Shown one piece after another: positions 50,393 to 62,600 of a DNA stretch of 64,000 nucleotides. The notes under the pieces are model-generated. The model had not been told where the DNA came from and searched no databases. It saw nothing but the letters and a program-made list of their open reading frames with translations. Numbering within the stretch: position 1 is the stretch's first letter; the number at the start of each line of letters is the position of its first letter. Made by a program: the position numbers and the translations under genes. The DNA is from Platynereis dumerilii (Eukaryota; Annelida; Polychaeta; Phyllodocida; Nereididae): the NCBI GenBank assembly GCA_026936325.1, contig JAPTHN010000015.1, positions 1,964,153 through 2,028,152 of the forward strand. The letters run 5' to 3'.

Positions 50393-51705
50393 TTTGTTAA
50401 TTTTCATAGCACAAAGGTCTGTTCATTGACTCACCAGGAGCTTTCGCCCTTCTCTCAAGGGCTTCCTCAGCTGTCTGAAGTGGCTCAGTTGGTCACATGA
50501 CTGCTCAGAGTCAAGTCATGTGACAGGAGGTTGCAGTAAATGGGGGGGAGGTCCCAGCCCTGGTCCCGGTTTAGCGATGGTTTGTGCCGTCTTATGGAAA
50601 TAGCTTCTTTGATCTTCCTCTTCATCCAATTATCTTCTCTTCCAATTATTTTAACATTTTCCCAATCAATGCAATGGCCCGTTTTCCTACAATGTTCATT
50701 AACTGCTGAAGATGACGTTTTTCGATGTTCTTCTAGTCTTTTTTCTAGACTTCTAGCCGTCTCCCCGATGTAGAGCCTGCTGCAAGTTCTACATCTCACC
50801 TTTGTAGATAACCCCGGTTTTCTTTTCCTTGGGTGTCAAGTCTTTGGGGCGGACGAGTTGCTGGCGTAACGTGTTGATGGGTTTGTGATAGATGTTGATG
50901 CCATGTTTCCTATAAATCCTTTCCAAGGACTCCGATGTTCCTTTGACGTACGGGATGCCAATGGGGGGGTGTTTCTTTCTTCCGGACTCCGATCTTTCCT
51001 GTGGTTCTTTACGTTGCGTTTTTAACGGGATCTCCATCATCCATGGTTCGTAGTCATTGGCTCTTAGTGCTGTCCTCACATGGTGTCGTTCCGACTTTTT
51101 ATCTTCATCCATGGACACCAGATTATCAGCCCTATTTAGGAGAGTACGCACCACTGACCGTTTGTGTTCCAGGTGATGATTGGACTTGAAATTGAGGTAC
51201 TGGTCAGTGTGCGTACTCTTCCTAAAGACTGTGGTTTTTGTGCTGCCATCTTCAAGGACATGGACCAGGATGTCGAGGAAAGCCAGTCTGCCATCAGTTT
51301 CTTCCTCATGGGTAAACTTGATGTTCTCATTGATCGAGTTCAGATGATTTGTAAAGCTCTCGATGTCGTACATGTGTAGCATGGTAAACGTGTCGTCCAC
51401 GTATCGAAACCAGAGTTTTGGGGGGGTCTTGGCTGTATTGATGGCGCGTCTCTCAAAATTCTCCATGTAGAGATTGGCGATAATGGGAGAAATTGGGGAG
51501 CCCATAGCTGCTCCTTGCTGTTGCTGGTACAATTCCCCCTGGTACACAAAGTACGTGGTGTTAAGACAAAGGTCTCACATGACTTGACTCTGAGCAGTCA
51601 TGTGACCAACTGAGCCACTTCAGACAGCTGAGGAAGCCCTTGAGAGAAGGGCGAAAGCTCCTGGTGAGTCAATGAACAGACCTTTGTGCTATGAAAATTA
51701 ACAAA
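50393..51705 (-). mobile_element. Penelope-like retroelement with inverted terminal repeats
   Basis: The minus strand encodes the C-terminal part of a Penelope-type reverse transcriptase ([27 protein letters not shown] at the catalytic site) followed by a GIY-YIG endonuclease (CSRLYIGETARSLEKRLEEH). About 131-bp inverted repeats bound it at 50393-50525 and 51575-51705; such terminal repeats are usual for Penelope elements. It is a short, incomplete copy lacking the N-terminal half of the transcriptase. Both repeat copies are almost identical, which suggests moderate age. It lies inside the foldback element. Confidence 0.88.
51628..51672 (+). other. Hammerhead-like hairpin in the Penelope terminal repeat
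   Basis: CTGAGGA, a GCCC...GGGC stem and CGAAA occur in the order of a hammerhead ribozyme core, then a second small stem GCTC/GAGT before a C. One extra A next to the stem departs from the consensus. Penelope repeats are known to carry such ribozymes; activity here is doubtful. The mirror copy lies in 50430-50475. Confidence 0.45.
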
Positions 51706-53985
51706 TATGAATCTCCAAAGGTCAGGATTAAGCTTACATAGTTTTAAGAGTCAAGTTCATTTTTAGATAAGAGTTCAATTTACTCAGGGCTTATTACTAA
51801 GTGCTTGGACCTACAGAATCCTGAAAATGAACAACTTTTATGTTCAGAAAATGCGTGAAAAATTTCACGAATGAACAAAATGATGTAGAAATTTTATTAC
51901 CAAACGTTTTGTGTTCCTATATTGTATTTTTCTCTTTTCTCAACAAATGTACATGTCGCCAGGTCATTTTTTGTTTGAATTGATTGAAAAGAGGCTTGGC
52001 CGATGGTAAAATCTATTATCTGTCCTTCATACCTTTGTCCATCGAGTCTAAAATATAGGTTTGCAAAAATTTATGGGGAAACTTTTCATCACTTTAGTGA
52101 AAGTACATACCTGTCGATCTGATTTGCAATATCTATTTTTTACTTTCAGAATATTCTTAAGATACCCATTAAACAACACTGGCAAACAGTGAATTTGTTT
52201 TTCAATGCTGTTGACCATTATCAAAATAAAAGCTCCTAAAAACAAAAGATGTAATTTTCACAAAAGATGCTTGTTTTTCGTTACGCAGGACACCACAAAG
52301 AAGATGTTTTTGTGGATGTACAGCATCGGCTGTTCAAGTCACATCAAATGTACAATGTTTAAACTCAAAGAGCTATTGGTATTGAACATTTCCCATTATC
52401 CATTGGAAAAAAAGCTATTCCAAGTTGTCTATTATTCAAGTTATGCCAGTTTTTATCCAGAAAGTCAGAAAGTTGGAACATAATCATGGGATTGGCTTTA
52501 TAAAATGTAAATGTGGGCTATACACTTTTGAGAATTATTATCAAGAAAACAATCTGTGTCTGTTCAACATATCATTAAACAGATGCGTAGTGCTGCACTG
52601 CTAGACATTCACCTAATATTCTCCGAATACTTTTTTGGCACTGCAGTGACAGCACGCATAATCATCCTTTTTAAAATCGTCAATTGTTTTAGTGCAGGTG
52701 TCTTGAGAGTTGTGTATATTCAACACTCATCGCTTATGACCATTTGATTATTCTAAAATATATGTGTAGTATTGATAAATTCCTTTCATTAATTTCTTTT
52801 AATTAGTTGAATATGAATACTATTATAGATGATTCTTTAAAGAGTTTGGTAACAAATATAAAACTTGATTATGTCTCTATTTCCCTTCTCAATTAACTTA
52901 TCAGTGTTACAACCTCTGGTGAACTTTTTAAATGTATTGGCAATGATGGGAAAAGAAGGATATAGGGCCCCAAATATGACAAAAATATTCTCTGATTTGT
53001 CACACCTATATGTGGCTTGATAATCGAAATCAAATAAGAGCATCACAAAGAAGCAATCATGAATATTGGTTTAAAACATTTGTGTCCCAAAACATACAAA
53101 TTTACCAAAAAAGTAGCTGTCCAACTCAACTAGATCACTAAAAATAGGCTTTTGTGTGATATGGCAGTAATTTTTGATGCAATAGTGAATATCTCGATGT
53201 ATAACAGATAAAAAACACAGTTCTCACCAGTTATGAGTTCAGCATCTTTAGATTGACAAAAGAGAGCAATTACAGTGTAAAACCAGCATATTTGGTTGAG
53301 TTGAGATGCATTTTTGAAATATCAGCATTTTTAATAAATTTGGGGTAGGGGTAGCTAAAACGAGTGCTAAGTCCACAATTCTGACACTATGAAGTTCAAA
53401 AATGGCTCAAAATGTAGCTATTGATATCTGGCAGTTTTCTAGATCCATTACAAGTGCTTCAGTGATTATCGATTGGGTTTAGGTGCCATAACACTCAGAA
53501 AATCTGCCATGCTGAAAATGATTTTTGCACGGTTTTGAAGAAATAGTGCTCAAAACGCCACAGTTAGCCTTAAGCTATGGTTATGAATTGCTCAGGCATA
53601 CATTGGGATGTTGTATGAGAAATATTAAAGACCTGACCCAAAAATTGACTTCACACTTGTTAAAAATGTGGTTATCCGACTTTCCTGAAAACATAGCTGA
53701 ATTTTCGGAGGTTTTTTGAGGCTGTAAGCCAAAGTCCCCACCTAGGACACTTAAGACGATGGTTTTCAGATGCGCTGATGTATACTACAACATAAAAAAC
53801 ACTTAAGACCGTTGCACTTTTTTTGCGATTAAATGGCCAGAGCCCGGGGAATAAATTATAATTGAGCGATTTTGTGAGATCCAACATGTATACATAACAC
53901 AGAAGGCTTTATGAGCACACCAGGTTTAACTCTCAAAATTAAAGTTGAACTTCACTGCAACCAGAAAAGATGTTGTTTTTTTTTT

Positions 53986-55102
53986 ACCTTCAGCGAACAA
54001 AGTTCGAAGAAGGTATTGTAATCACTTGGGTAAAAATGCTGTCCGTCCGCCGGGCGGCGGGCGGATGGATCGTTTCCGGCCCAGCACTCGGCCTCTATTG
54101 AATGTACGTGGATGAAATTTGGTACACATCTAGCCTGTATGGTCTAGTTGTGCCTTTTGATGGTCTGATGAATAAATCTTAAATACTTTTTGAAATAATT
54201 AACAAAATATAAAATCTTTTTTTTTTTCGTTTCCGGGCCAAGGCTCGGTCATTATTGCATGTGCATGGATGAAATTTGGTACACATGTGACCTATATGGT
54301 CTCGTTGTGCCTTTTGATGGTCTCATGGACAGATATTCTATACTTTTTGAAAAAATGAGAAAAAATATAAAAACATATTTTTTTGGTTTTTTGGGCTAAG
54401 ACTCGGTCACTATTGCATGTACATGGATAAAGTTTGGTACACATATGGTCAGTATGGTCTAGTTGTGCCTTTTGAAAGGTCTAATGGAAAATATTATATA
54501 CTTTTTGAAATATTGAAAAAAAATTAAAAATAAATGTTTTGTTTCTGGCCCAACATCCGATCACAATTCCATATACATGGATGAAGTTTGGTACACGTAT
54601 GGCTTATATGGTCTAGTTGTGCCTTTTCATGGTCAGACAGATGGCTATTCTATATTTTTTGTAATATTGAGAAAAAATATTTAAAATAATTTTTTTTATA
54701 TCGGAGCCAAAACTTTTGCATATATACAGTAATGCAATTTTCTAAACAAATCCCCTATGCAACGTAGCAGTGCTTTTTGATGCATATAACACTTTATCAA
54801 TCATTGCAACAACTTCAGAAAATTATAACAGCGTTATATTTTTTGGTTTTCAACCGGCACCTCATAACCTGTACTTTGTACATGCATGGAACTATACCAT
54901 CATAAGCGTAAATTAGTCTAATAAGGCCTTTCCCTGATTTTACAAATCCTGGGAAGCAGATGGGAAGATGGCAGGGCAGCGGACAAATAGAGATGATTGA
55001 AGGCCACTACTCGGCCGCTATTGCGTACCTATAAGCAATTTCGTAAACGCACCAATTTTATGATATTATTGTAATCTTCTAAAAGTGTTATTCGCTGAAG
55101 GT
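53986..55102. mobile_element. 1.1-kb MITE with ~155-bp internal tandem units
   Basis: The ends ACCTTCAGCGAA and the inverse TTCGCTGAAGGT enclose four diverged units, each with CATGGATGAA(A/G)TTTGGTACAC (or close) and GTTGTGCCTTTTGATGGTCT (or close), the latter near 54145, 54306, 54461 and 54614. Units are separated by A/T-rich spacers. Confidence 0.75.
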
Positions 55103-55770
55103 TTGCTGCTGCGCAGCCTATGTTTTCTAGACAAACAAGAGCTGTGCACTAAAAAAATCGTTCAAGTTGAAATGCTTAATTGTTCTCTGTTGGTCGTTAA
55201 CCAAAAAATAACATTGACAGTTATGACAGTAAGTAAAACAGAAAGCTGGAGAAAACAAAAATGGTCATTACAGTGAAGCGATCACATCCAAACTGACTGC
55301 CAAGAACAACAAAAAGCTCAATATGCCAGTTGGGAGGATTCCCAGAAAAGCTCAGAAACTAACGTGCGTAAAACTGCCATCTGAACATATCTTTGGGACT
55401 GTAAATGTAGGAAAGCTATTGGCAAATATTTGCAAGTAACAAGTAATAAACACAGTCTGAACAATTTTGAGATGAGAAAACTGGTTCAGACTATGAAATT
55501 GGACTCTGCGTGTTGCACTCGCACCTCTTTTGTTTGTGTCCCAAAAATTGTCATTTGTTAAAGGCGTCCTTCACAGCTCGGCTTGTCAAAATTTGATCTT
55601 GGGAGGATGACAACAGACATTATAGTTTTTCTGGCTCATGATACTAAACGCAGATGCATTCACACTAGTTCAAAGGCATATGAGAGGCGGTCTGTTTAGG
55701 GGGACAGTTCATAATTGGGTCAATGGGAATCTCTGCCTATATTTCAAATCAATTTATACTTTCAAAGATT

Positions 55771-55880
55771 GACAGTTTGGCCGAATTCAATATCAATTTA
55801 AAAGGTTCCAATATTTTTAAGGGGTGACAGTTTGGTCGAATTCAATATCAATTTAAAAGGTTCCAATATTTTTAAGGGGG
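55771..55880. repeat. Tandem duplication of a 55-bp unit
   Basis: GACAGTTTGGCCGAATTCAA and the rest of the unit are repeated from 55826 with one change (GGTCG), so the duplication is recent. Confidence 0.9.
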
Positions 55881-56144
55881 GGGAATGTCCCCCCTGCCCC
55901 CCTGGTTTTTACGCCTATGGGTGCATTTGGAAAGTAAGGTAAGTTAATTGCTCCTAAAATGCACATTACAGTTCTCTCAAAACATTCAGATGTATAGAGC
56001 ATTTATTACAACAGATAGACCTTGGCATACAATTAATGTAAAAACAACAATCAAAGTGTGCAAAAATTTACAGACCAGCTGCAGCATTTAATATAAATTG
56101 CAAACTTTTTTTTTCATGTATAAATAAATTGAAAATGTAACGAG

Positions 56145-56150
56145 TTTATT
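56145..56150 (-). other. Possible polyadenylation signal of the kinesin gene
   Basis: AATAAA on the minus strand about 430 bases after the stop. Position and motif only. Confidence 0.4.
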
Positions 56151-56581
56151 CACAAATAATCACAAATTGCAGATATAAAATATTATGTAAGAGATCAATT
56201 AATATCACAGTGACAATATGTTTAAAAATAATAAAAAACAGAATCAAGATCCATGATGGCTCACACTCCTTGCAATTGGTTGATAGACCCCGGAACATGA
56301 CTTCAGGATATCTAAAATGCCAGTGATTGACCAGTCGCCCAAGCTGATACATCAAGCCAAGTGTTGATAAGAAAAAAATTTGACAATTAAACAATTGTAT
56401 GAGAATTTTCATTCACAAAATTCTTCTGGCCACTGGTGTTACTTGAGTACAAGATTTTTTACTCAACATCGCTGCGATTTGCCTGGATGTTTACCCGAGG
56501 ACATCTGACTCTTCTTTTGTTTTTCGCTATTACAAGGAGCAGTCCAAGGGCATTGTCTATTCAGAGGTTAGTCGTGAAAAT

Positions 56582-56632
56582 TCAGATTTCATCTTCTTCC
56601 ACTTTGTCTCCTTTCTTCATCTTGGATATCAT
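56582..56632 (-). CDS. Kinesin last exon: basic tail and stop
   Basis: Acceptor TTATTTATTGCAG; 16 codons, [16 protein letters not shown], then TGA. A basic amphipathic stretch then an acidic end, as in the calmodulin-binding/regulatory tail of KCBP. Confidence 0.85.
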   Translation of the reverse strand: MISKMKKGDKVEEDEI

Positions 56633-59600
56633 CTGCAATAAATAATTTTACAGTATTGACATCATTTAGTCATTGTGATCACAGATTTAATACATCTGTG
56701 ATTGTGATAGTGAAAGTCAAAAAAAGATTGTATCGTTAATATTGCAATGAAAATAACTCGACGTACACTTTTGAGTCTTGAGATTTCCTTGCTCTCAGAG
56801 TTCTTCGAAGCATCATTGGTGATGAGTTTCACACGAGAGGCATATCTGAAATCAGCGAGAAGATATGTTTCAATAAGACAATTCCAGGTGTTCCGATTTA
56901 ACGCAAAGATTCTTACCACTGTGAGCTATATCCCTGTATTAGGCGGTGCCTAGGCCTGCACAACTGGACATTCAGAACATAAATAAATTTATTTAATAAT
57001 ATTGTAAATATCAATCTGTGACCTCTATGTCCTCACAAACTTCATAGATCTATAAACCCAGTGCACTCACGTCAGTGACGTCACAGTCTCATCAGTGTTG
57101 TAATCAGCAGGGGACACGTTGACGAACATGAGGGTCTTGGCATTGCCCCCTAGTGAGTCCTGCATCAACATGGTCAGTTTGTTGTTCCTGTATGGGATGA
57201 AGGATTGCTCACTTGACAACGCTGAGATGACGTCTCCCAGGGCGGACAAGGATTTGTTGATGGACATGGCTTCCTGCAAAAGACGCAACAAATATGCAAG
57301 GATGAACCCAAGTTTCTATAGTAAGATCTACATTATGCCTACCTTAATCAGCAACTTTGCTGTTCATTCATGAGTTCCTTTTCAGATTTCAAAAGCAGTA
57401 TTCAGATCAACCATATCTTCTACTGACCCCTATAAAGCCAGCTATCTAACCAGTTCAGCTTAAGGACCGGCCTCTGAGAAACCTGTAGGCGAATGGCAGG
57501 CAGAATTTCGGGGGGGGGGGGGCAAAGCACATTTGCCTGAATTTCACAATCAAAATTTTATATCGTTTCAAATCATATAGCTTGGAAACTACTGATTTTC
57601 ATAATATTGACCATCCCCCCTCCGATAGGTCTACGCCTATGGAGAAACTTATGAATTCGTATACATTCTTGAGCCATTAAACTGCTCTATATTACAGAAT
57701 GGTGGCACACTTTGTAAATGAAATGCACCATCGATAACATTGCAGATTTTGATTTTTGTCGCTTATTAAATCTATATCATTCTTCTTGTATTGGCAGCAT
57801 TCTCTGTGCTTTAGTATATAGGCCTATATGCTTCATCTTATCATCTATGCAAAAAAGGATTCTCTTTGGATGTTCGTTTGTTGTTTGGAACACACAGCGT
57901 AAAGAAATGTTGTAATTTGTAGAGGGCTCGTCTGTTGGTCAAGCATAAATATATGGTAGACATTATAAATGTTGCCGAAATGTGAACGCAACGTTGCACT
58001 TTTTTCACAACATTGTGAAACATTGGCCAGCACCACTATGTCGCATGATGCATCATATCTTTAACATTGCTTTACAAGGTTGTCACAACGTCATTTCAAC
58101 AGTACAATAAATTACATAATTTTCATAAACATCAAAACGCTCTCGCAATGTTGCTGCTATGTTGTTGTGCCGGGCCCTTTGGGTACTCAGTCCATATATG
58201 TGGAGTAAGAACTTCTCTGGTCTTTACAAGCAGTCGCTATAAAAAATTGTGGATAACAGACGATTTTCAAAGTGTAGAATGTAGACCAATACTGGTGTAC
58301 ATCCTGGTCATCCATCATATAAATTTAAAGTAGTTTGTAGAGTCAATGTTGACAAAGCATTGCTTGCACCACATGCCAAATTTCATCATCCATCCTTCCT
58401 GATGGCCTTGCTCATGTATAGAGTCAAGGAGGGTAAATCCGTCCACTTTTGGCTGAAACTGTATTTCCACGAAAATGGTTATAGATACAAGAATACAAAT
58501 TAGTCCATTGGAAGGGGCATATTCCGTGCTATCACTGGTGGCTAAAATAAACACGTATATCCAAATAATTTTTGCTGAAACCATGGCAACAAAATTGGAG
58601 GCTGGGGCACCTAAATCCGTCCACCTTGTTGCTAAATCCGTCCAGCGAGGATGGTAAATCCGTCCACAGGACAAAATACAGCCCACACCTATGATATAAT
58701 TTTACTTTTTGAAGTTCTGCAATTTATTAAGTCTTAAAAAGGCTTTTGTGTCGATTTTAGAATAATGCTCCACAGATTATATTTATAATACAAGAATTAA
58801 TTAATAGAGGTTAAGTCGACTATTAAGAATTTCAACTGACAGCCTAAATTACAATTGAAGAACTCGTTTAGCCCAATCAAGTGGTCTAATTGTTCAATCT
58901 TGTTTCTTTAATCAGTGTTATACCATTTATTGATATTAAAAGTCATAAAAATACTTTTAAACCCAGTTTGAAATGGGTGGACGGATTTATAATCACCCAG
59001 TCAAACCAATTTTAAAACAATGATGGTAATTCCGTCCACTTTTATTGCCATTATATCTCCTCTCCAGGTGTTCCAATTAAGCTATCTAACAAATCCTACA
59101 GGTAACATAAAGTTCTAAATCTCATTCAACAATTTTTTTACCTTCAATACCGTTTTTGTTTATGGAAATACCGTATGGTGCCCTATTTTCGTCAGTTGTT
59201 CACTTTAAAAGGTTATTAGTGCTATACCATCACTATGACAAGTTGTGTATTCACTTCCAGTGAACAAAAATATTGTTTTGCAAAATTGTTCAAAAGAAGA
59301 GATGACATGCACCACTTGACAAGGTTTTGAGGGCAGTTATTCATTGCAAAGACATTCTGACGATTTTAGGACCCCAGGGACCTATTATCATCAGCTAGGG
59401 TGTCCTAATTCCGTCATATTTTAAAATGACATTGTAAATTAACAGTAGGTCCAACATACATTTTATATTTCCTAAAGCAAACTTGATTACTTAATTTGTC
59501 CCTTATTTCTGAGACTCGTGTGGTTTTCACGTTTTTGGTAAGTGCAAAAGAGGCATAAAGATGGGTCTAAAAATCAGAGAAAGCTGGGCCTGCTCAGGGG

Positions 59601-62600
59601 AATTTTGTCTCAAAATTACAAAAATATTTTGTTTTTGACCACTCCAAGTTTGAGAAGCTATTGTAGAGTTGTCAGTAGGGCCATTAACACCGTAAATGGT
59701 TTAATGTATGCAACAGTGATTTTACTTTAAGAATCATGACTCTCTTCCCCACCTATTCAAAATTTGATTGAATTAGGGTCCATTACATAGAAATGACGAT
59801 AATAGGACCCTGACGATGATAGGGCACCATACGGTAGACCTAAAAAGATAAGTCCACCAACTGCAAAATGGCTGTGATGACGTCACAGGATTTCATTGTA
59901 TTTTGTCTTATGATTTTAAATGGACCTGAAATACTATTTAAAATTCTGTCAATACAACAAACACGTCAAAATACGTTTAAAACTAGTTTATCTTTCTTTT
60001 AAAACCCACACACCAGCAATAAATGTAATTCTATACCCATAACAGGGGGTGGACGGATTTACCTTCCTGGACGGATTTACCATACCACTCTACTATACCT
60101 TCAGCTGCTGGGCTGTGGCGCCAGTCTTGGAGGCCCTCTCGCTGCCAGCAAGATCAACAAGACTGAGTTTTCCTTTGACCACTTGTCCCGATGTCTTGTT
60201 GGTGCTCTCAATTACTATCCCAACGACGAGATGAGAACGAGAACTCTCCGCATTCATGTCTGCAAAGATTTTAACGAGTTATCAAATACTGAAAGAAGAA
60301 ACTGCTCTCGAACTAGAAATCCAATATTTGCGTTTCTCGAATTTCACAAAATTTTGGTTAAATCTGGTTAAATTCGTAGAAACCTTCATTTGCTGACTGA
60401 AGTTGACATTCATGTGCATTAGAAAAGTTTCCAAGTTGTCTTAACATAGAAAGCTAACATATTTTTATCAAAATACTAGTCATTAAGATGGCATTTTCAT
60501 CATCAGACTTCCTTATACATTCTGCTATTGAGGGCATTGACAACTGCATGCTTGTATGGCCAGTGCTGGAAAAGTTTGCCTTACTTGGAAGTTACTTCAT
60601 GTATAGAACTGTTAAAACATTCCCCAAGTGATCTGAACCAATAACTGTTTATTGATCAGACTCTCTTGTGTGAGAACCTAATCATTTCCCAGTGAAAGCC
60701 ACCATCTCACACTGGAAGCTCCACAAGCAAAGCAGATGCTGCAGACACTGGGACGCGGGTTAAACATAATTTCCCTGAGTAAACAGGGTGGCCGGATATT
60801 CACCCCGACTCGTGCCTTGGAATAAGAAATACTAGAGTGACAAGACGAAACAGACCATCTGACCAGCTGTGATCTGAATAGACTTTACACCCCAGAAGAA
60901 GCATACAATTCTCCAAAATGAGGGCAACCAGCAAAAAATGTATAATGTTGCAAGACACATTGATGGTGTTGTATCTTATTATCTGACATGCCAAGAAGCC
61001 AAATACAGGCGCGGATAACTTTTTCTGCAAGTGTCAGCATTTTTTTTTCCAAGTACATTGAAACAAAGTATGACAAATGTGATGTAATATCTTTGTCAAA
61101 CATACAGCAAAGACCAACCAAACAATTAAAGTACATATGGTGCATCATAAAAACTCGATAATGCTCCTCAGTGCTCATTGCTGTCATCTTCCGTCTTGTA
61201 GTCGTTTAATGTATGCAGTTTTGAGACTGAAGAAAAACTTGACATTGTGTTTATTATCAAACCTGCCAAACAAGCCAGCCAAGATTAGCATGGCTAGTAT
61301 GATCAGCAATAAAGGTAATGGTAATGTATACTCACTTGTAGAAGCGACATGCCTTGTCTTGGAGCCTTCCTCAAACAAAGCATAAAGATCTTTGCCTGAT
61401 TTGGCATACTTGATTTCCGCCCCTTGCACAACCACCATCCCTTTCTTATCTTTCTTAATCTCCATCTTCTCCTGTAAATGAAACAATAGCAAAAAACAAT
61501 GGTATTTGTGTTAAGAGATAGCAAATCTGTGTCAAGTATATTGCATACACTTTCTGGATCTATGTATATGATAGGAATCAATATTGTGACAAATGACATG
61601 TGTCACAATATGAATATATCAGAAGATTCTTTATTGATAAACACTAATATATTTTGTTGTAAATTTCTTTACTTTGTAATTCTAAGTGCAAAATGGCAAA
61701 ACAACAACAACTGCCAGTGCCAAAGCTTGATGTGGTGTGAGCTGATGTAATGTGCACAACAAAGTTTCACAAATTTTAAGATCTTTAGATGCAAATATCA
61801 AAAATCTTTGTCAAGGGTAAACTAATGAGTACTTACTTCAGCATCAGCAGAATTCTTGGCAAACAGATCCAACAGTCGGTCATTGTATAACTCCAACATG
61901 TAGACCGACACTTTGAAGGAAAATTTTGACCTTCGGAGAATAGAGGAAAAAACCATTGACATTTAAATTGACATAAATGTGCATCTACAACTGTAAAAAT
62001 TTACTTTCAAAGTTGCTACCTCTGAGAGAGACTACTCACTTATTCTCCTCAACAAGTTCGAAGATCCTTTGGAAAGCCCTGGGAGCAACACCGGGATGGT
62101 TCTGAGCCTTGTCTCCTATGATGGTGAAGGTTTTGCCAGATCCAGTCTGACCATAGGCAAATATGCACACGTTGTAGCCATCAATGGCTGACTGAACAAG
62201 ATTCTGGAAGAGGGAAAAAAAGAAAAACAAACTCAATGGGAAATTGTCAAATCAAGAGGAATAAGAAAGAGATCAGTCGGACACAATGAGACTCCTTGAA
62301 GGTAAAAATTGTTGCTTATGAGGAGCCTCAAGTAATATTTGCCATTATTGCAGGAGATTGTCTGCAGTTTACATTCTTATGGTTAGCTTGATTGATTTGA
62401 TTGATTTTATTTGTTGGTTTGTTAAATTCTATCATACAGAGCACACACCAAAACAAAATTTCTGAGTGTGAGTTTACTTCCCAAAACAAGAGCCTTGTCT
62501 CTAATGATAAAGAGACATTAATCAGTGGTATCAACCGTATCATTTTGGAAGAATGAGAAGAAATTGCAGGTTTCTGGAGTGGTCAAGTTCTCTCATTTTG

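Larger units (their letters stand above)
48985..53851. mobile_element. 4.9-kb foldback element with ~650-bp inverted arms
   Basis: Left arm 48985-49645 and right arm 53215-53851 are near-identical inverted copies. Both start TCCCCGGGCTCTGGCCATTT at the outer end; internal landmarks include AACCATCGTCTTAAGTGTCC and CAATCGATAATCACTGAAGC. Similarity fades inward over another ~150 bp. Short A/T flanks (AATTA/TAA) give no firm target duplication. The interior carries a Penelope-like element; no transposase was recognised. Confidence 0.85.
48752..56581. other. Intergenic: Kazal start to kinesin end
   Basis: 7.8 kb without host exons. It holds the foldback element (48985-53851) with a Penelope-like element in it, a MITE with tandem interior (53986-55102), a 55-bp duplication (55771-55880) and the presumed kinesin 3' UTR. 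About 55110-55760 shows nothing recognised. Confidence 0.7.
57274..60098 (-). other. 2.8-kb kinesin intron with nested transposons
   Basis: The longest kinesin intron here. 58417-60095 is transposon; 57490-57660 has a G-run and low-complexity sequence; 57700-58400 shows nothing recognised. Confidence 0.75.

Noticed and set aside
50540-50773. Plus-strand frame opposite the Penelope endonuclease
   Set aside because: Shadow of the minus-strand coding sequence.
56767-56769. Donor GTGTAC two bases earlier in kinesin exon k
   Set aside because: It shifts the last exon to an unrelated frame, whereas GTACGT gives the family-typical basic tail.
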